Shown here piece after piece: positions 5,483 to 12,973 of a stretch of DNA of 16,288 bases; within the stretch, counting starts at the first letter, position 1; each line of letters starts with the position of its first letter. The notes under the pieces were generated by a model. The model had not been told where the DNA came from. It did no database searches and worked only from the letters and a program-made list of their open reading frames with translations. The stretch comes from JAFGPJ01 sp964439135 (lineage in GTDB: Bacteria; Planctomycetota; Phycisphaerae; Sedimentisphaerales; Anaerobacaceae): positions 1 to 16,288 of the forward strand of contig CAYTNN010000096.1 in assembly GCA_964439135.1 (NCBI GenBank). Direction: 5' to 3'. Position numbers and translations under genes: made by a program.

Positions 5483-7537
5483 ATGATAAAGTTATTTTCA
5501 AAGAAACTTACGGTCACCTTTTTATGGCTATTAGCGGCAATTTTTTATTTTTGCTTCACAGAAGCATCTTTCTCTGCGGGACAACAGTTAAATGGACCGC
5601 CTGGCGTCAAGTCTGCTACCGCCGAATCAATCACCGTTGCGAGAATAGCCTATTACGTGATTACAAGAGAAGAGCTTGAGAAGAAGCTGATGACCGAGCT
5701 TTATCCCTATGACCATGATAGCTACGATGAGAATGCCAAGCCGGCCGATGCCAAAACGGTGCTTATGAAAATGCTCGCGGAGAAAGCCATGATAATCGAA
5801 GCCCGCGCGCAGGGTTATCTCAAAAATGAAGCGATCACTACTTCGGTCAAAAGGTTCATGGATAGAAAGCTTGTCGATCTGTTATTCCAAAGGATCATAC
5901 AAGGCAGAATCAATATCACGGCCGATGAAATAAAACAGAAAATGCAGGCCGATCCCAAGCTGGACGAGGCACGAGCGAAAACGATGATCGAAAGAGCAAA
6001 AACCAGCACAATGTTGGATCAGTATTACCGCCAGATATACAGCAAGTCCGGTGTCAAAAAGTTAAGCCAGAATTTCCCGCGAGTCATCCAAATTCACGAT
6101 AGGTTGTTACGCAATCCGAAAAAAGACCGTAAAGCGTCGTGGATCCAAACCTCCCAGGTGAGAGAGGAATTATCGGAGGCAGAGAAAAACATTGTGCTGG
6201 CGCAGTATGCCAACGGGAAGATAACGCTGAAAGACTGGTTCGAAGCGCTCTGTGATATTGTCCCGCCGCGTCGTCCGCAAGATCTGAATACTCCGCAAGG
6301 CGTCAACCAGTTGCTGGAGCGGGCCCTGCGAATGCCGCTGCTGGTCTCCGAGGCCAAAACACTCGGGCTCGACCGGAATAAAGACCTGTTAAAACAGGTA
6401 AGAGATTACGAGGACAGGAGGCTTCTCAGTGAAACCTTATCCGCAAAGCGCAAGGAACTTAAAGAACCGACAACCGAGCAGATCATCGCCTACTTTGGCA
6501 GAAACAAAGAATCGTTTGGAACAGGCAAAAGCCTGAAGATCGACCTGATATGGTGTCAGGACCTCAAGGCGGCCAAACAGGTAAAAGCCGCACTTGAAAG
6601 CGGCAAGGATTTCGAAGCGGTCAGGCAACAATTCTCTCCCGAAAAAAAGGGTAAACCTTTCACTACACATCCCGGCAGCGAAGGATTGTTCTGGAAAGAT
6701 TTATGGGCCGGCGACCCGAATCAAATCATCGGGCCCGTGAAGGGTTTTTACCAACAGGGGATTAGTTGGCGCATCGTCAAAATCATGGAAAAGGTCCCCG
6801 GCAAAGAGAAGCTATACTCAACTAATATGGATGGGCAGATCAGAAGCAGAATAATGAGCGAACAAAATAAAGCTTTGATCGCCCGATACGGCAAAGAGCT
6901 GCTGAGCAAATATCCGCACCAGATTTATGCCGACAAAATCAAAGATATTGACCCTCTTGGTCTCGAAAAGGAGCCAAAGATAGTGTCCGAGGAGGTCCGA
7001 AAGGAGCCTAAGATAGCGTCTGAGGAGGTCCGAAAGGAGCCTAAGACAGAGTTCGAGGAGGCCCGAAAGGATCTAAGTTCCTTGGAGAGATTTGTACGAA
7101 CTCAAGCGCTTCACACATTGCCGAAGGCCTTTCAGCAAGAGGTCGAGGAAACTTTTGCTCATCTTTTACTATCATCGGATTTGGGAGAACGCTTTGTTAT
7201 CGGTGCTTTCCTGAATGTCGCGAGAAAGACTATTCCGGATCGAGAAAAGGGTAGCGTTACTATTTCTGAAGCCGGATCTAATCTTGTACGGTTTGAACTT
7301 GAATATCCTAAGGATAGGCAGCCTTTTGGGGCTGGCGGTGCCTCTATCCCGGTGGGGCACGGTAGTATTTGGCGCTTCAAAGGTCGAGTTACAGACATTA
7401 TGGGTTTTGACTTTGAGGGCAAAGAGAACGATCCCTTGAGATTCATTCTCGTAGATGGATATGGTCTTATCTATCTGTATGGAACCGGAGCGGTGGTCTT
7501 CAAAGATGGCACAGTAGTCACTTTTCCCAAGGATTGA
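5483..7537 (+). CDS. Exported SurA/parvulin-like protein with repeat linker and extra C-terminal module
   Basis: The protein has 684 residues. A signal or anchor segment lies at about 9-26. A helical, SurA-N-like region (about 55-330) is rich in charged residues. Residues 330-437 look like a PpiC-type parvulin domain (EQIIAYFGRNKESF, then a strand with KIDLIWCQDL, KQVKAALESGKDFEAVRQQFS, and a closing WRIVKIMEK strand). The usual parvulin active-site and GG-LG features are degenerate, so chaperone activity is likelier than isomerase activity. Then come three 11-residue repeats (KEPKI-SEEVR, about 497-528), an amphipathic helix (530-565), and a beta-rich module with many Gly and aromatic residues to the end, which I do not recognise. 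The likely role is folding or holding of secreted proteins. The ribosome site AAGGA is about 9 bases before the ATG. It is divergent from a Deg-type protease. Confidence 0.72.
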   Translation: MIKLFSKKLTVTFLWLLAAIFYFCFTEASFSAGQQLNGPPGVKSATAESITVARIAYYVITREELEKKLMTELYPYDHDSYDENAKPADAKTVLMKMLAEKAMIIEARAQGYLKNEAITTSVKRFMDRKLVDLLFQRIIQGRINITADEIKQKMQADPKLDEARAKTMIERAKTSTMLDQYYRQIYSKSGVKKLSQNFPRVIQIHDRLLRNPKKDRKASWIQTSQVREELSEAEKNIVLAQYANGKITLKDWFEALCDIVPPRRPQDLNTPQGVNQLLERALRMPLLVSEAKTLGLDRNKDLLKQVRDYEDRRLLSETLSAKRKELKEPTTEQIIAYFGRNKESFGTGKSLKIDLIWCQDLKAAKQVKAALESGKDFEAVRQQFSPEKKGKPFTTHPGSEGLFWKDLWAGDPNQIIGPVKGFYQQGISWRIVKIMEKVPGKEKLYSTNMDGQIRSRIMSEQNKALIARYGKELLSKYPHQIYADKIKDIDPLGLEKEPKIVSEEVRKEPKIASEEVRKEPKTEFEEARKDLSSLERFVRTQALHTLPKAFQQEVEETFAHLLLSSDLGERFVIGAFLNVARKTIPDREKGSVTISEAGSNLVRFELEYPKDRQPFGAGGASIPVGHGSIWRFKGRVTDIMGFDFEGKENDPLRFILVDGYGLIYLYGTGAVVFKDGTVVTFPKD
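6970..7068 (+). repeat. Three tandem 33-base in-frame repeats
   Basis: Units are 6970-7002, 7003-7035 and 7036-7068, each coding an 11-residue charged unit (consensus KEPKIxSEEVR). The first two are nearly identical in DNA and the third has diverged. They form a flexible or helical charged linker between the parvulin-like part and the C-terminal module of the SurA-like protein. Copy number is likely to vary between strains. Confidence 0.9.
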
Positions 7538-7573
7538 AAAGTCTGAACTTTCGCACTTTCCATAGTTAGCTAC

Positions 7574-7726
7574 GTGACCCGAGCCAAGGCTCACTGGGAT
7601 GTGGTTCCTGCCGAGAGCTTGATGACCTTAGCGTCGGTTCGTTCCAGTGGTCTTTGGCGAGCGTATTGGGAGAAGGTGGGTGATGCAACATTAGGAGAAC
7701 TGGGGACCCTTGAACCGTGGATTTAG
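7574..7726 (+). CDS. Possible small ORF or coding remnant, 50 codons
   Basis: A frame from GTG 7574 to TAG 7724-7726 reads as ordinary protein (TRAKAHWDVVP early, then LWRAYWEKVGDATLGELG), with a codon pattern like real genes here. The open frame actually extends upstream, without a stop, to about 7545. No ribosome site precedes the GTG and there is no ATG. That suggests a broken 3' end rather than an intact gene. The YVTRAKAH stretch faintly recalls a segment of IS4-type transposases, but the rest does not settle it. Product unknown. Apart from this frame and the terminator below, the spacer 7538-7828 has nothing I recognise. Confidence 0.25.
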   Translation: MTRAKAHWDVVPAESLMTLASVRSSGLWRAYWEKVGDATLGELGTLEPWI

Positions 7727-7771
7727 CGAAAAAAGAAAAGGGCTGACAGTGCTTTAAACTGCCAGCCCCTT
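7725..7771 (-). terminator. Rho-independent terminator for the exported Ig-like protein gene
   Basis: Read on the minus strand, GGGCTG and CAGCCC (7763-7768 with 7740-7745) and CAGT with ACTG (7758-7761 with 7747-7750) form an 11-step stem with one mismatch and a 7-base loop. A T-rich tail follows at once (complement of 7726-7739). It lies about 60 bases after the stop codon at 7829. The plus-strand tail is weaker (CCTTCTT), so it chiefly serves the minus strand, perhaps both. Confidence 0.75.
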
Positions 7772-7828
7772 CTTGAATAGACAGCCAACATCACAGAAGA
7801 ATCTTAATCGTCATCGTCGCACCATCGA

Positions 7829-8551
7829 CTACAGGAGATCGATGATAAGGCAGACAGAATACCAATTTTGGCCTTTGACCGTAGCCTGACATTCGGTGTA
7901 TTCTGCGTTTATGGTCGCTTCTACAGGCGTATCCAGAGGCGTTAGTGTCAAAAAGCCACTTTGGTTGATGCTTCCGGAGGTGTTCGGCTCAATCGAGCAG
8001 ATTGTCAAGGTGGTCACGTCCTTGATGGAATCATCCTCATGGTAGGCTAAGGCAGTATATTGTGCGCCGGACTCCTCGGACACCTCGTTTGGGCCCCTCA
8101 CCTCAAGCTTCACCACCTCAGGCGGAATCGCTGTAAAGCTCCAGACACTACCCTCATGTTTTGTAGTGCCTTCGGCGTCGTATATGTCAACGTCCTCGCC
8201 GAAATAATATATGTCACCGGTGGCCTTATCGATGGCGAAATAGTTGCGGGAGACCTCATCAAGTTTGCCGCCTTTGGTCTCGCGTTCTTCGACAACGCAT
8301 GTTCTTACGCCGTCGACTATTTTCGTCTCGTCCAGGACCGTGATCGTCAGAGTGTCCTTGCCATCAGAGAGGATCAGTTTATAGCCCGGCTTGAGGATCA
8401 TGTAGGTGTTCGAGCCTTTGTCCGCCAGGGTAATTTTCTCGACGTTGAAGTTGTCCTGAAATTTCGCCTCGGCAGCGCACGACAGGGTAGTTGCTCCAAC
8501 ACCAAAAAGGCCCAACATCAATAAAGCTGTTGCTATTCGCCGATTTAACAT
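7829..8551 (-). CDS. Exported protein: beta-rich domain joined to an Ig-like (BIG2-like) domain
   Basis: I place the start at the ATG at 8551 (240 residues) because AAGGA stands 8 bases upstream and a signal peptide begins there. A longer frame from 8647 would add 32 residues with no export signal. The signal core is at 7-22. LSCAAEAK around residue 25 resembles but does not match a lipobox, so either a lipoprotein or a soluble exported protein is possible. Residues about 45-138 have alternating strands (YMILKPGYKLIL, TLTITVLDETKIVDGV, TCVVEERE, IYYFGEDVDIYD). These resemble uncharacterised secreted proteins that begin with 'PL-KPG-' and contain 'WYFGED'. Residues 143-225 (VVKLEVRGPNEVSEESGAQYTA) look like a bacterial Ig-like repeat. 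Such secreted proteins usually continue past the 'EGSW' point; here the Ig-like part takes over. Function unknown. Confidence 0.72.
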   Translation of the reverse strand: MLNRRIATALLMLGLFGVGATTLSCAAEAKFQDNFNVEKITLADKGSNTYMILKPGYKLILSDGKDTLTITVLDETKIVDGVRTCVVEERETKGGKLDEVSRNYFAIDKATGDIYYFGEDVDIYDAEGTTKHEGSVWSFTAIPPEVVKLEVRGPNEVSEESGAQYTALAYHEDDSIKDVTTLTICSIEPNTSGSINQSGFLTLTPLDTPVEATINAEYTECQATVKGQNWYSVCLIIDLL

Positions 8552-8588
8552 AATCAGTTCCTTTCTCATGAACCGCGTTGCTGTGCAA

Positions 8589-8603
8589 GTCGAAACGCTC
8601 GAC
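8589..8603. repeat. Small palindrome GTCGA-N5-TCGAC in the leader
   Basis: GTCGA (8589-8593) and TCGAC (8599-8603) form a perfect 5-base inverted repeat in the leader of the exported Ig-like protein gene. The same half-sites, with a 3-base centre, occur at the candidate protease promoter (5207-5219). Confidence 0.3.
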
Positions 8604-8648
8604 TCGCCCTTTTTCCAATCATTGTGACCTCGTTTCACGCCGGCCAAT

Positions 8649-8654
8649 ATTATA
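8649..8654 (-). promoter_or_regulatory. Candidate -10 box for the exported Ig-like protein gene
   Basis: A perfect TATAAT on the minus strand (complement of 8649-8654) lies about 97 bases upstream of the chosen start codon. No good -35 hexamer stands 16-18 bases further upstream, so an activator or another sigma factor may be involved, or the box may be chance. Confidence 0.3.
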
Positions 8655-8769
8655 TTCTCGGTCCGTGTATTCCATCATAATATGAAACTTCAAATAAGAA
8701 AATAATGAGAATATCAGGAATTTGTTGCCGTTATCGTATGGGTCCATAAAGTAACGGTGTGGAATTTTA

Positions 8770-8815
8770 TTGCAAAATGCTGTTTTCTGTTGATAATCGA
8801 GGCTCTAAAATAGAG
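8770..8815 (+). promoter_or_regulatory. Candidate promoter and operator for the radical SAM gene
   Basis: TTGCAA (8770-8775) and GATAAT (8792-8797) are 16 bases apart. Immediately downstream is the palindrome CTCTA-AAA-TAGAG (8803-8815), placed where a repressor could block initiation. The start codon at 8921 is about 120 bases downstream. The rest of the divergent spacer 8552-8920 shows nothing coding. Confidence 0.3.
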
Positions 8816-8920
8816 GGTTGGAAATTGACGGTATGGTTTTTACGCCGGATGGGCATAAATTTGGGGATGTCCTCAGCAATTTGACAACCAGTACCAGATG
8901 AGCCTGAAAAAGGACAAATA

Positions 8921-9823
8921 GTGGTTAACAAAACAAAACGGAACAGCGGAAAACTGTCAAGAATATCCTGCTCTCTCGCAGGAAGTGCATTCAACCTCGC
9001 ACTAAGCAAGTTCCCGAATACTGTACGAATCGAAACGACTAATGCCTGTAACGCAAAATGTGTAATCTGCCCGCATCGCCAAATGCAACGGCCGGTCTGT
9101 CACATGGATGACGCCCTTTACGAAAAAATAATAGATGAATGCTCCAAATATAATTGCGGCAATGTTCATTTACACAATTTCGGCGAGCCGTTACTTGATA
9201 AGAATTTAGCTAAACGTGTGCGATATGCCAAAGAAAAAGGCATTAAAAGAGTGGTAATATTTTCCAACGGTTCACTCCTCACAGCCGACAAAGCCGATGA
9301 GCTTGTGGATGCGGGACTTGATCGAATTAAAGTGAGTTTCGACGGAGCTACACAGGAAGAGTTCGAACGGATACGGCCTCCGCTCAAGTTCGATACAATA
9401 ATAGAAAATATCAAAGAGCTGGTTCGAATAAGGGACCTCAAGAAAAGCCCGTTGAAAATAAAGGTTGCCTGTTGCAGCACATCGGATAAAAACGAAACTA
9501 TACGGTCGCTGGAGAACTGCGTGGACGGATTTTCCTTTGGCAAGATACACAACTGGACCGATTCGGGAATGGATCACGCCGAGAAATCCGCAATAAGGAA
9601 GCCATGTTCGAGGGTATGGCAAACATTCACGGTGTTATCCAACGCCAAAGTCGCTTTGTGCTGCCTCGACTACGAAGGCCAGGTTATCCTGGGAGATGTA
9701 AATAAAACACCGATATCTAAAATCTGGAAAAACGAATTTTATAGAAAAATAAGGTTGCTCCATAAAACGGCTCAACAGGATCAAATAGTAATTTGCAAAA
9801 GCTGTACAAAATCTTTTTGGTAA
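8921..9823 (+). CDS. Radical SAM protein with SPASM-like C-terminal domain
   Basis: This 300-residue protein has the radical SAM cluster motif C-x3-C-x2-C (Cys43, Cys47, Cys50) after strand VRIETT. Other fold features are HNFGEPLL (85-92), a VIFSNGSLL strand (112-120) and VSFDGATQEEFERIR (138-152). The C-terminal part has the SPASM layout: Cys229 in KPCSRVW, Cys247-Cys248 in VALCCLDYEG, a GDV-TPISKIW segment, and Cys292 and Cys295. These would bind an auxiliary Fe-S cluster. Such enzymes cleave S-adenosylmethionine to start radical chemistry on peptides, sugars or small molecules; the substrate here is unknown. The GTG start has AAAGGAC 5 bases upstream. There is no precursor-peptide gene within sight on either side, so a RiPP role is not supported. 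It is a single gene, with a REP-like element following it. Confidence 0.87.
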   Translation: MVNKTKRNSGKLSRISCSLAGSAFNLALSKFPNTVRIETTNACNAKCVICPHRQMQRPVCHMDDALYEKIIDECSKYNCGNVHLHNFGEPLLDKNLAKRVRYAKEKGIKRVVIFSNGSLLTADKADELVDAGLDRIKVSFDGATQEEFERIRPPLKFDTIIENIKELVRIRDLKKSPLKIKVACCSTSDKNETIRSLENCVDGFSFGKIHNWTDSGMDHAEKSAIRKPCSRVWQTFTVLSNAKVALCCLDYEGQVILGDVNKTPISKIWKNEFYRKIRLLHKTAQQDQIVICKSCTKSFW

Positions 9824-9935
9824 GGAAAGTATTCGCTGACAGGTATAGAGAATTTTTTGCAAAACCGACGTGGTTGAATAGCTTTTGTCATTGGTAGTGC
9901 CGTTTCCATTGAATTAATATAACTTTTTTTATTCT

Positions 9936-10040
9936 GTCATTCCGGCCTTGAGCCGGAATCCAGAAGCACGACAATGGATTCCCGCTCCCCGCTTTAGCGG
10001 GGACAAGTTTATACCTGCAAAAGCAGGTGCGGGAATGGCA
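9936..10040. repeat. Composite REP-like palindromic element
   Basis: The element begins with TGTCATTCCGG. A first hairpin pairs ATTCCGGC (9939-9946) with GCCGGAAT (9952-9959). A second, branched unit follows: ATTCCCGC (9978-9985) pairs with GCGGGAAT (10029-10036), enclosing two perfect hairpins, CCCCGC/GCGGGG (9987-9992 with 9997-10002) and ACCTGC/GCAGGT (10013-10018 with 10023-10028). The 'GTCATTCC...GGAATCCAG' and 'GGATTCCCGC...GCGGGAATGG' borders are those of widespread intergenic palindromic repeats thought to be moved by REP-associated transposases. It fills most of the 269-base spacer 9824-10092. Confidence 0.75.
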
Positions 10041-10053
10041 AATTGTGACAATT
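10041..10053. promoter_or_regulatory. Possible operator palindrome upstream of lptF
   Basis: AATTGT-G-ACAATT is a perfect 6-1-6 inverted repeat 39 bases before the lptF start. It could be bound by a small dimeric regulator. No clear promoter hexamers were found with it. Confidence 0.22.
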
Positions 10054-10092
10054 GTTTTTAGAAACGGCAGTAGCTAAGGATTAAATAATAAA

Positions 10093-11730
10093 ATGCTTTT
10101 TACATTGCATAGATATATATTTCGGGAGCTTTTGCGGGTTTTTATATTAGCGGTGGTTGCTCTTACGCTAATGCTTAGCCTGGGTAGTATTCTGCAGCCG
10201 GTCCAGGAATACGGCGTCGGACCTCGGCAAGTGCTCCATCTTATGGGTTATTTTCTGCCGATAACCCTGACTTTCGTGCTGCCAATGGCCGCGTTGTTCG
10301 CGTGCTCTCTGGTTTACGGGCGTTTTGCGAGCGATAGTGAGCTTGACGCCTGCAGGGCGAGCGGAATAAGTCTGATAAGGCTGGTTTATCCCGGGCTGGC
10401 TCTGGCGATTATAGTGGCGGTTGCAAATTTGCTTTTGAGCTTCTACGTAATGCCCGTTTTTGTACACCGCGCGGAAAAATCTCTTAAGACCGACGCCAAG
10501 AAAATACTTTTCCGTAATATCCAGCGAAGAAGATATTATGAGCTGCCGCCGGACTACCGGTACCTGATTTACGCCGACCAGGCCGACATGGAAAAAGATG
10601 TTCTCTCGGGCGTGATTGTAATCGAAAAGAAAAACAACGAAATAAAAAACATTTTTACCGCCGAAGCTGCCAAAGTAAGCTTTAATCCGCATGAAAGATT
10701 CAACGAAGTACGGATATTAGCATACAAGTCAGGTCAAATGGGCGCAGAGTCTGAGGCAGGGGCGGAATGGGGGGCGGTGACGGCGGAACTCGGCTCAATG
10801 TTAAGCGACGAGATAAAATTCAAAAAGATAGACGAAATGAGAAAAATCAAAGCTGACTTGATGAACTTTTACCCGATCGAGAAACTGGCACGCGAGACTT
10901 ACGCTCAAGTCATCATAGAGTTATTAGCGCAAGATATTAACACCGGAATAACCAAACGCAAAAAAATACCTCCGGAAAGTGCAGATGATGCCGGCGGATT
11001 CTATGAGCTGCTTGGAATGCCCAACTCAGTTAAATTTATCGCCGGTCAATGCAGTGCACAAGATGAAGAAGTAGAAATCTCAGGCCAAGACGAAGTAGTC
11101 GTCATAGAATATAATACTGACAGTAACGAAACTTTACGCACTTTAATGTGCGAGAAAGCCCTGCTGCATATCGAGGGCGATAAGCTTGCGCCGACTTTAA
11201 CTATGGATATCTACAATGCAAGGGAGGAAGGATCAGATGAATTAATGATGCGGTATATTATTCGCGGTTTGTTACCGCCCCGGGCCGCAGAGGTCGCTGC
11301 AAATGAATTTAAAACCGAAAGTGGTTCATTGAGAGTTGAAAAATTGACTTCCGATTTGTCACAACTATTAGGATTGCGACCGAGCAAGAGTCTGAGGTAT
11401 TTACAAGATAAACTTAGGGCAGAAATACGCTACGCATTGGTGCGAATAAAAGCTGAGATACATACCCGGATGGCATTCGGAGCAGGCTGCATACCCATGA
11501 TATTGATCGGTATCGGCCTGGGCATAATAAAAAAAGGCGGACATCTGCTCAGTGCTTTCGGCGCAAGTTGTATCCCTGCCGCGGTTCTGATAGTCTGTAT
11601 CATAAGCGGCGAAAACCTTATCAAAAGCCACGGCTCAGAAAGCACTACAGGCATAGCTGTAATATGGGCGGGATTGGCATTTCTATTACTCCTGGTTCTT
11701 GTGATATACCGCCACTTGTTGAAAAATTAA
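10093..11730 (+). CDS. lptF: LPS export permease LptF (YjgP/YjgQ family), enlarged
   Basis: LptF is one of the two inner-membrane subunits of the LptB2FG transporter, which extracts lipopolysaccharide and passes it to the periplasmic bridge. The N-terminus (LHRYIFRELLRVFIL) and three helices (about 13-35, 50-76, 97-122) are typical, as is the cytosolic coupling segment SELDACRASGISL (82-94). Three more helices follow at about 462-480, 486-505 and 520-540. The periplasmic part between helices 3 and 4 is about 330 residues, against roughly 140 in a standard LptF, giving 545 residues instead of about 360. The extra region (about 220-450) holds charged, partly helical sequence and a second strand-rich part. 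AAGGA stands far (13 bases) from the ATG, so the ribosome site is weak. lptG follows 73 bases after the stop. Confidence 0.85.
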   Translation: MLFTLHRYIFRELLRVFILAVVALTLMLSLGSILQPVQEYGVGPRQVLHLMGYFLPITLTFVLPMAALFACSLVYGRFASDSELDACRASGISLIRLVYPGLALAIIVAVANLLLSFYVMPVFVHRAEKSLKTDAKKILFRNIQRRRYYELPPDYRYLIYADQADMEKDVLSGVIVIEKKNNEIKNIFTAEAAKVSFNPHERFNEVRILAYKSGQMGAESEAGAEWGAVTAELGSMLSDEIKFKKIDEMRKIKADLMNFYPIEKLARETYAQVIIELLAQDINTGITKRKKIPPESADDAGGFYELLGMPNSVKFIAGQCSAQDEEVEISGQDEVVVIEYNTDSNETLRTLMCEKALLHIEGDKLAPTLTMDIYNAREEGSDELMMRYIIRGLLPPRAAEVAANEFKTESGSLRVEKLTSDLSQLLGLRPSKSLRYLQDKLRAEIRYALVRIKAEIHTRMAFGAGCIPMILIGIGLGIIKKGGHLLSAFGASCIPAAVLIVCIISGENLIKSHGSESTTGIAVIWAGLAFLLLLVLVIYRHLLKN

Positions 11731-11744
11731 GTTAATGACAATGC

Positions 11745-11759
11745 CCCGGTAAAACCGGG
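11745..11759 (+). repeat. Short GC hairpin between lptF and lptG
   Basis: CCCGG (11745-11749) pairs with CCGGG (11755-11759) around TAAAA, 14 bases after the lptF stop. There is no T run after it, so it is not a standard terminator. It may moderate read-through or protect the lptF message end. Confidence 0.35.
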
Positions 11760-11803
11760 ATTGAATATGAACATCTAAGCCCCGCAACATGTGGGACCAA
11801 ATT

Positions 11804-12934
11804 ATGAAAATATTGGACAGATACGTTGCGAAGAACTTTTTGATAGGCTACTGCATAGCTTTTTGCGTGCTGGTGGGGCTGAGAATAATCATTGATCTAT
11901 TCGTGAATTTAGACGAGTTCACGCAGCATACCGACCTTGGCACCGCGGTTGTTATCAAAAACATATTTACATTTTACCTTCTTAACAACACCCTTTACTT
12001 TCGGGATTTTGCCGGAATGATAACCGTAGTAGCGGCGGCCTTTTCGTTCGGCAAAATGGTCCGTCATAACGAGTTGGTGGCCGTGATGGCTTCGGGCGTC
12101 AGCTTGAAGCGTATAATTTTCCCAATAGTGCTTCTCGCGCTGCTGTTGACCGGTGTGTTGGTGATCGACCAGGAATTTATAATACCCCCGCTCGCGGACA
12201 AGCTCGTGCGCAGCCACAATGATATTCCCGGCCAGGAATCATATAGAGTAAGATTCATTAGTGACGGCAGGGGTTCACTCATCAACTCTCTAAAATTCGA
12301 CGTAGAAACATCAACTCTATATGATCCCACCATCCTGCTGCGCAGCACTACATCCAGGGCCGGTATCTGGGAAGTAACCGGGCGTTTAGACGCTGATAAA
12401 GCGGTTTATAATGACAAAGAAAGTCGATGGGACTTGTATACTCAATCTCCGGAAACCGGCGAGTGGGCCCCGTACGGCCTGCTGACTGAAAGAGGCTCCA
12501 GAAAAGGCCCCCAGCCGATAGCTTTTTATGCCAGTGACATCACGGCAAGAGACATCCCTGTCAGATGCGAATCCGAGCACAAAACTCTGTTATCGTTGCG
12601 GCAATTAACGGCTCTGGAAGCACAAAAAATTCAAATTAGAGACATGGCTCAGCTTTCCAGCCAGAAGCATTTCCGCATTACCGATCCGCTTATAAATCTT
12701 GTGATGCTCATGATAAGCCTGCCTTTACTGGTTTGTCGCGATCCTAAATCGGTGAAGTCTGCCGTAATGATCAGCTTTGCCCTGACCGGAGCGTGTTTTA
12801 TCACAAGTTTTGCCTGTAAAATACTCGCTACGGAGGTTGTCTTTGACAAAGTGATGCCGGAGTTGTGGGCGTGGCTGCCGGTCTTTATCTTCCTGCCGAT
12901 AGCTTTTATCGAGTTGGATTCGATGAAAACATAG
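11804..12934 (+). CDS. lptG: LPS export permease LptG (YjgP/YjgQ family)
   Basis: LptG is the partner subunit of LptF in the lipopolysaccharide ABC exporter. I chose the ATG at 11804 (376 residues): GGGA lies 8 bases upstream and the protein then starts MKILDRYVAKNFL, as family members do. The ATG at 11789 would add five residues and has no ribosome site. Membrane helices are at about 13-34, 56-80 and 97-117, then a periplasmic beta-jellyroll-type region (about 130-285), then three helices from about 300 to the end. The coupling segment HNELVAVMASGVSLKRI (about 87-103) matches the family. Length is normal. It is cotranscribed with lptF in all likelihood. LptB (ATPase), LptA and LptC are not in the window. 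The gene ends 39 bases from the convergent phoU with no clear terminator between them. Confidence 0.88.
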   Translation: MKILDRYVAKNFLIGYCIAFCVLVGLRIIIDLFVNLDEFTQHTDLGTAVVIKNIFTFYLLNNTLYFRDFAGMITVVAAAFSFGKMVRHNELVAVMASGVSLKRIIFPIVLLALLLTGVLVIDQEFIIPPLADKLVRSHNDIPGQESYRVRFISDGRGSLINSLKFDVETSTLYDPTILLRSTTSRAGIWEVTGRLDADKAVYNDKESRWDLYTQSPETGEWAPYGLLTERGSRKGPQPIAFYASDITARDIPVRCESEHKTLLSLRQLTALEAQKIQIRDMAQLSSQKHFRITDPLINLVMLMISLPLLVCRDPKSVKSAVMISFALTGACFITSFACKILATEVVFDKVMPELWAWLPVFIFLPIAFIELDSMKT

Positions 12935-12973
12935 GTTCCGTGCAACCAGTTTATTGTTCGGAAAATGATTAAT

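Noticed and set aside
5437..5679. 80-codon frame running into the start of the SurA-like gene
   Set aside because: It is out of frame with the SurA-like gene and covers its ribosome site and signal peptide; no ribosome site or family signal was seen.
12935..12973. Terminator between the convergent lptG and phoU genes
   Set aside because: Only a 4-base stem (GGTT/AACC) is visible and there is no T run, so it cannot be supported.
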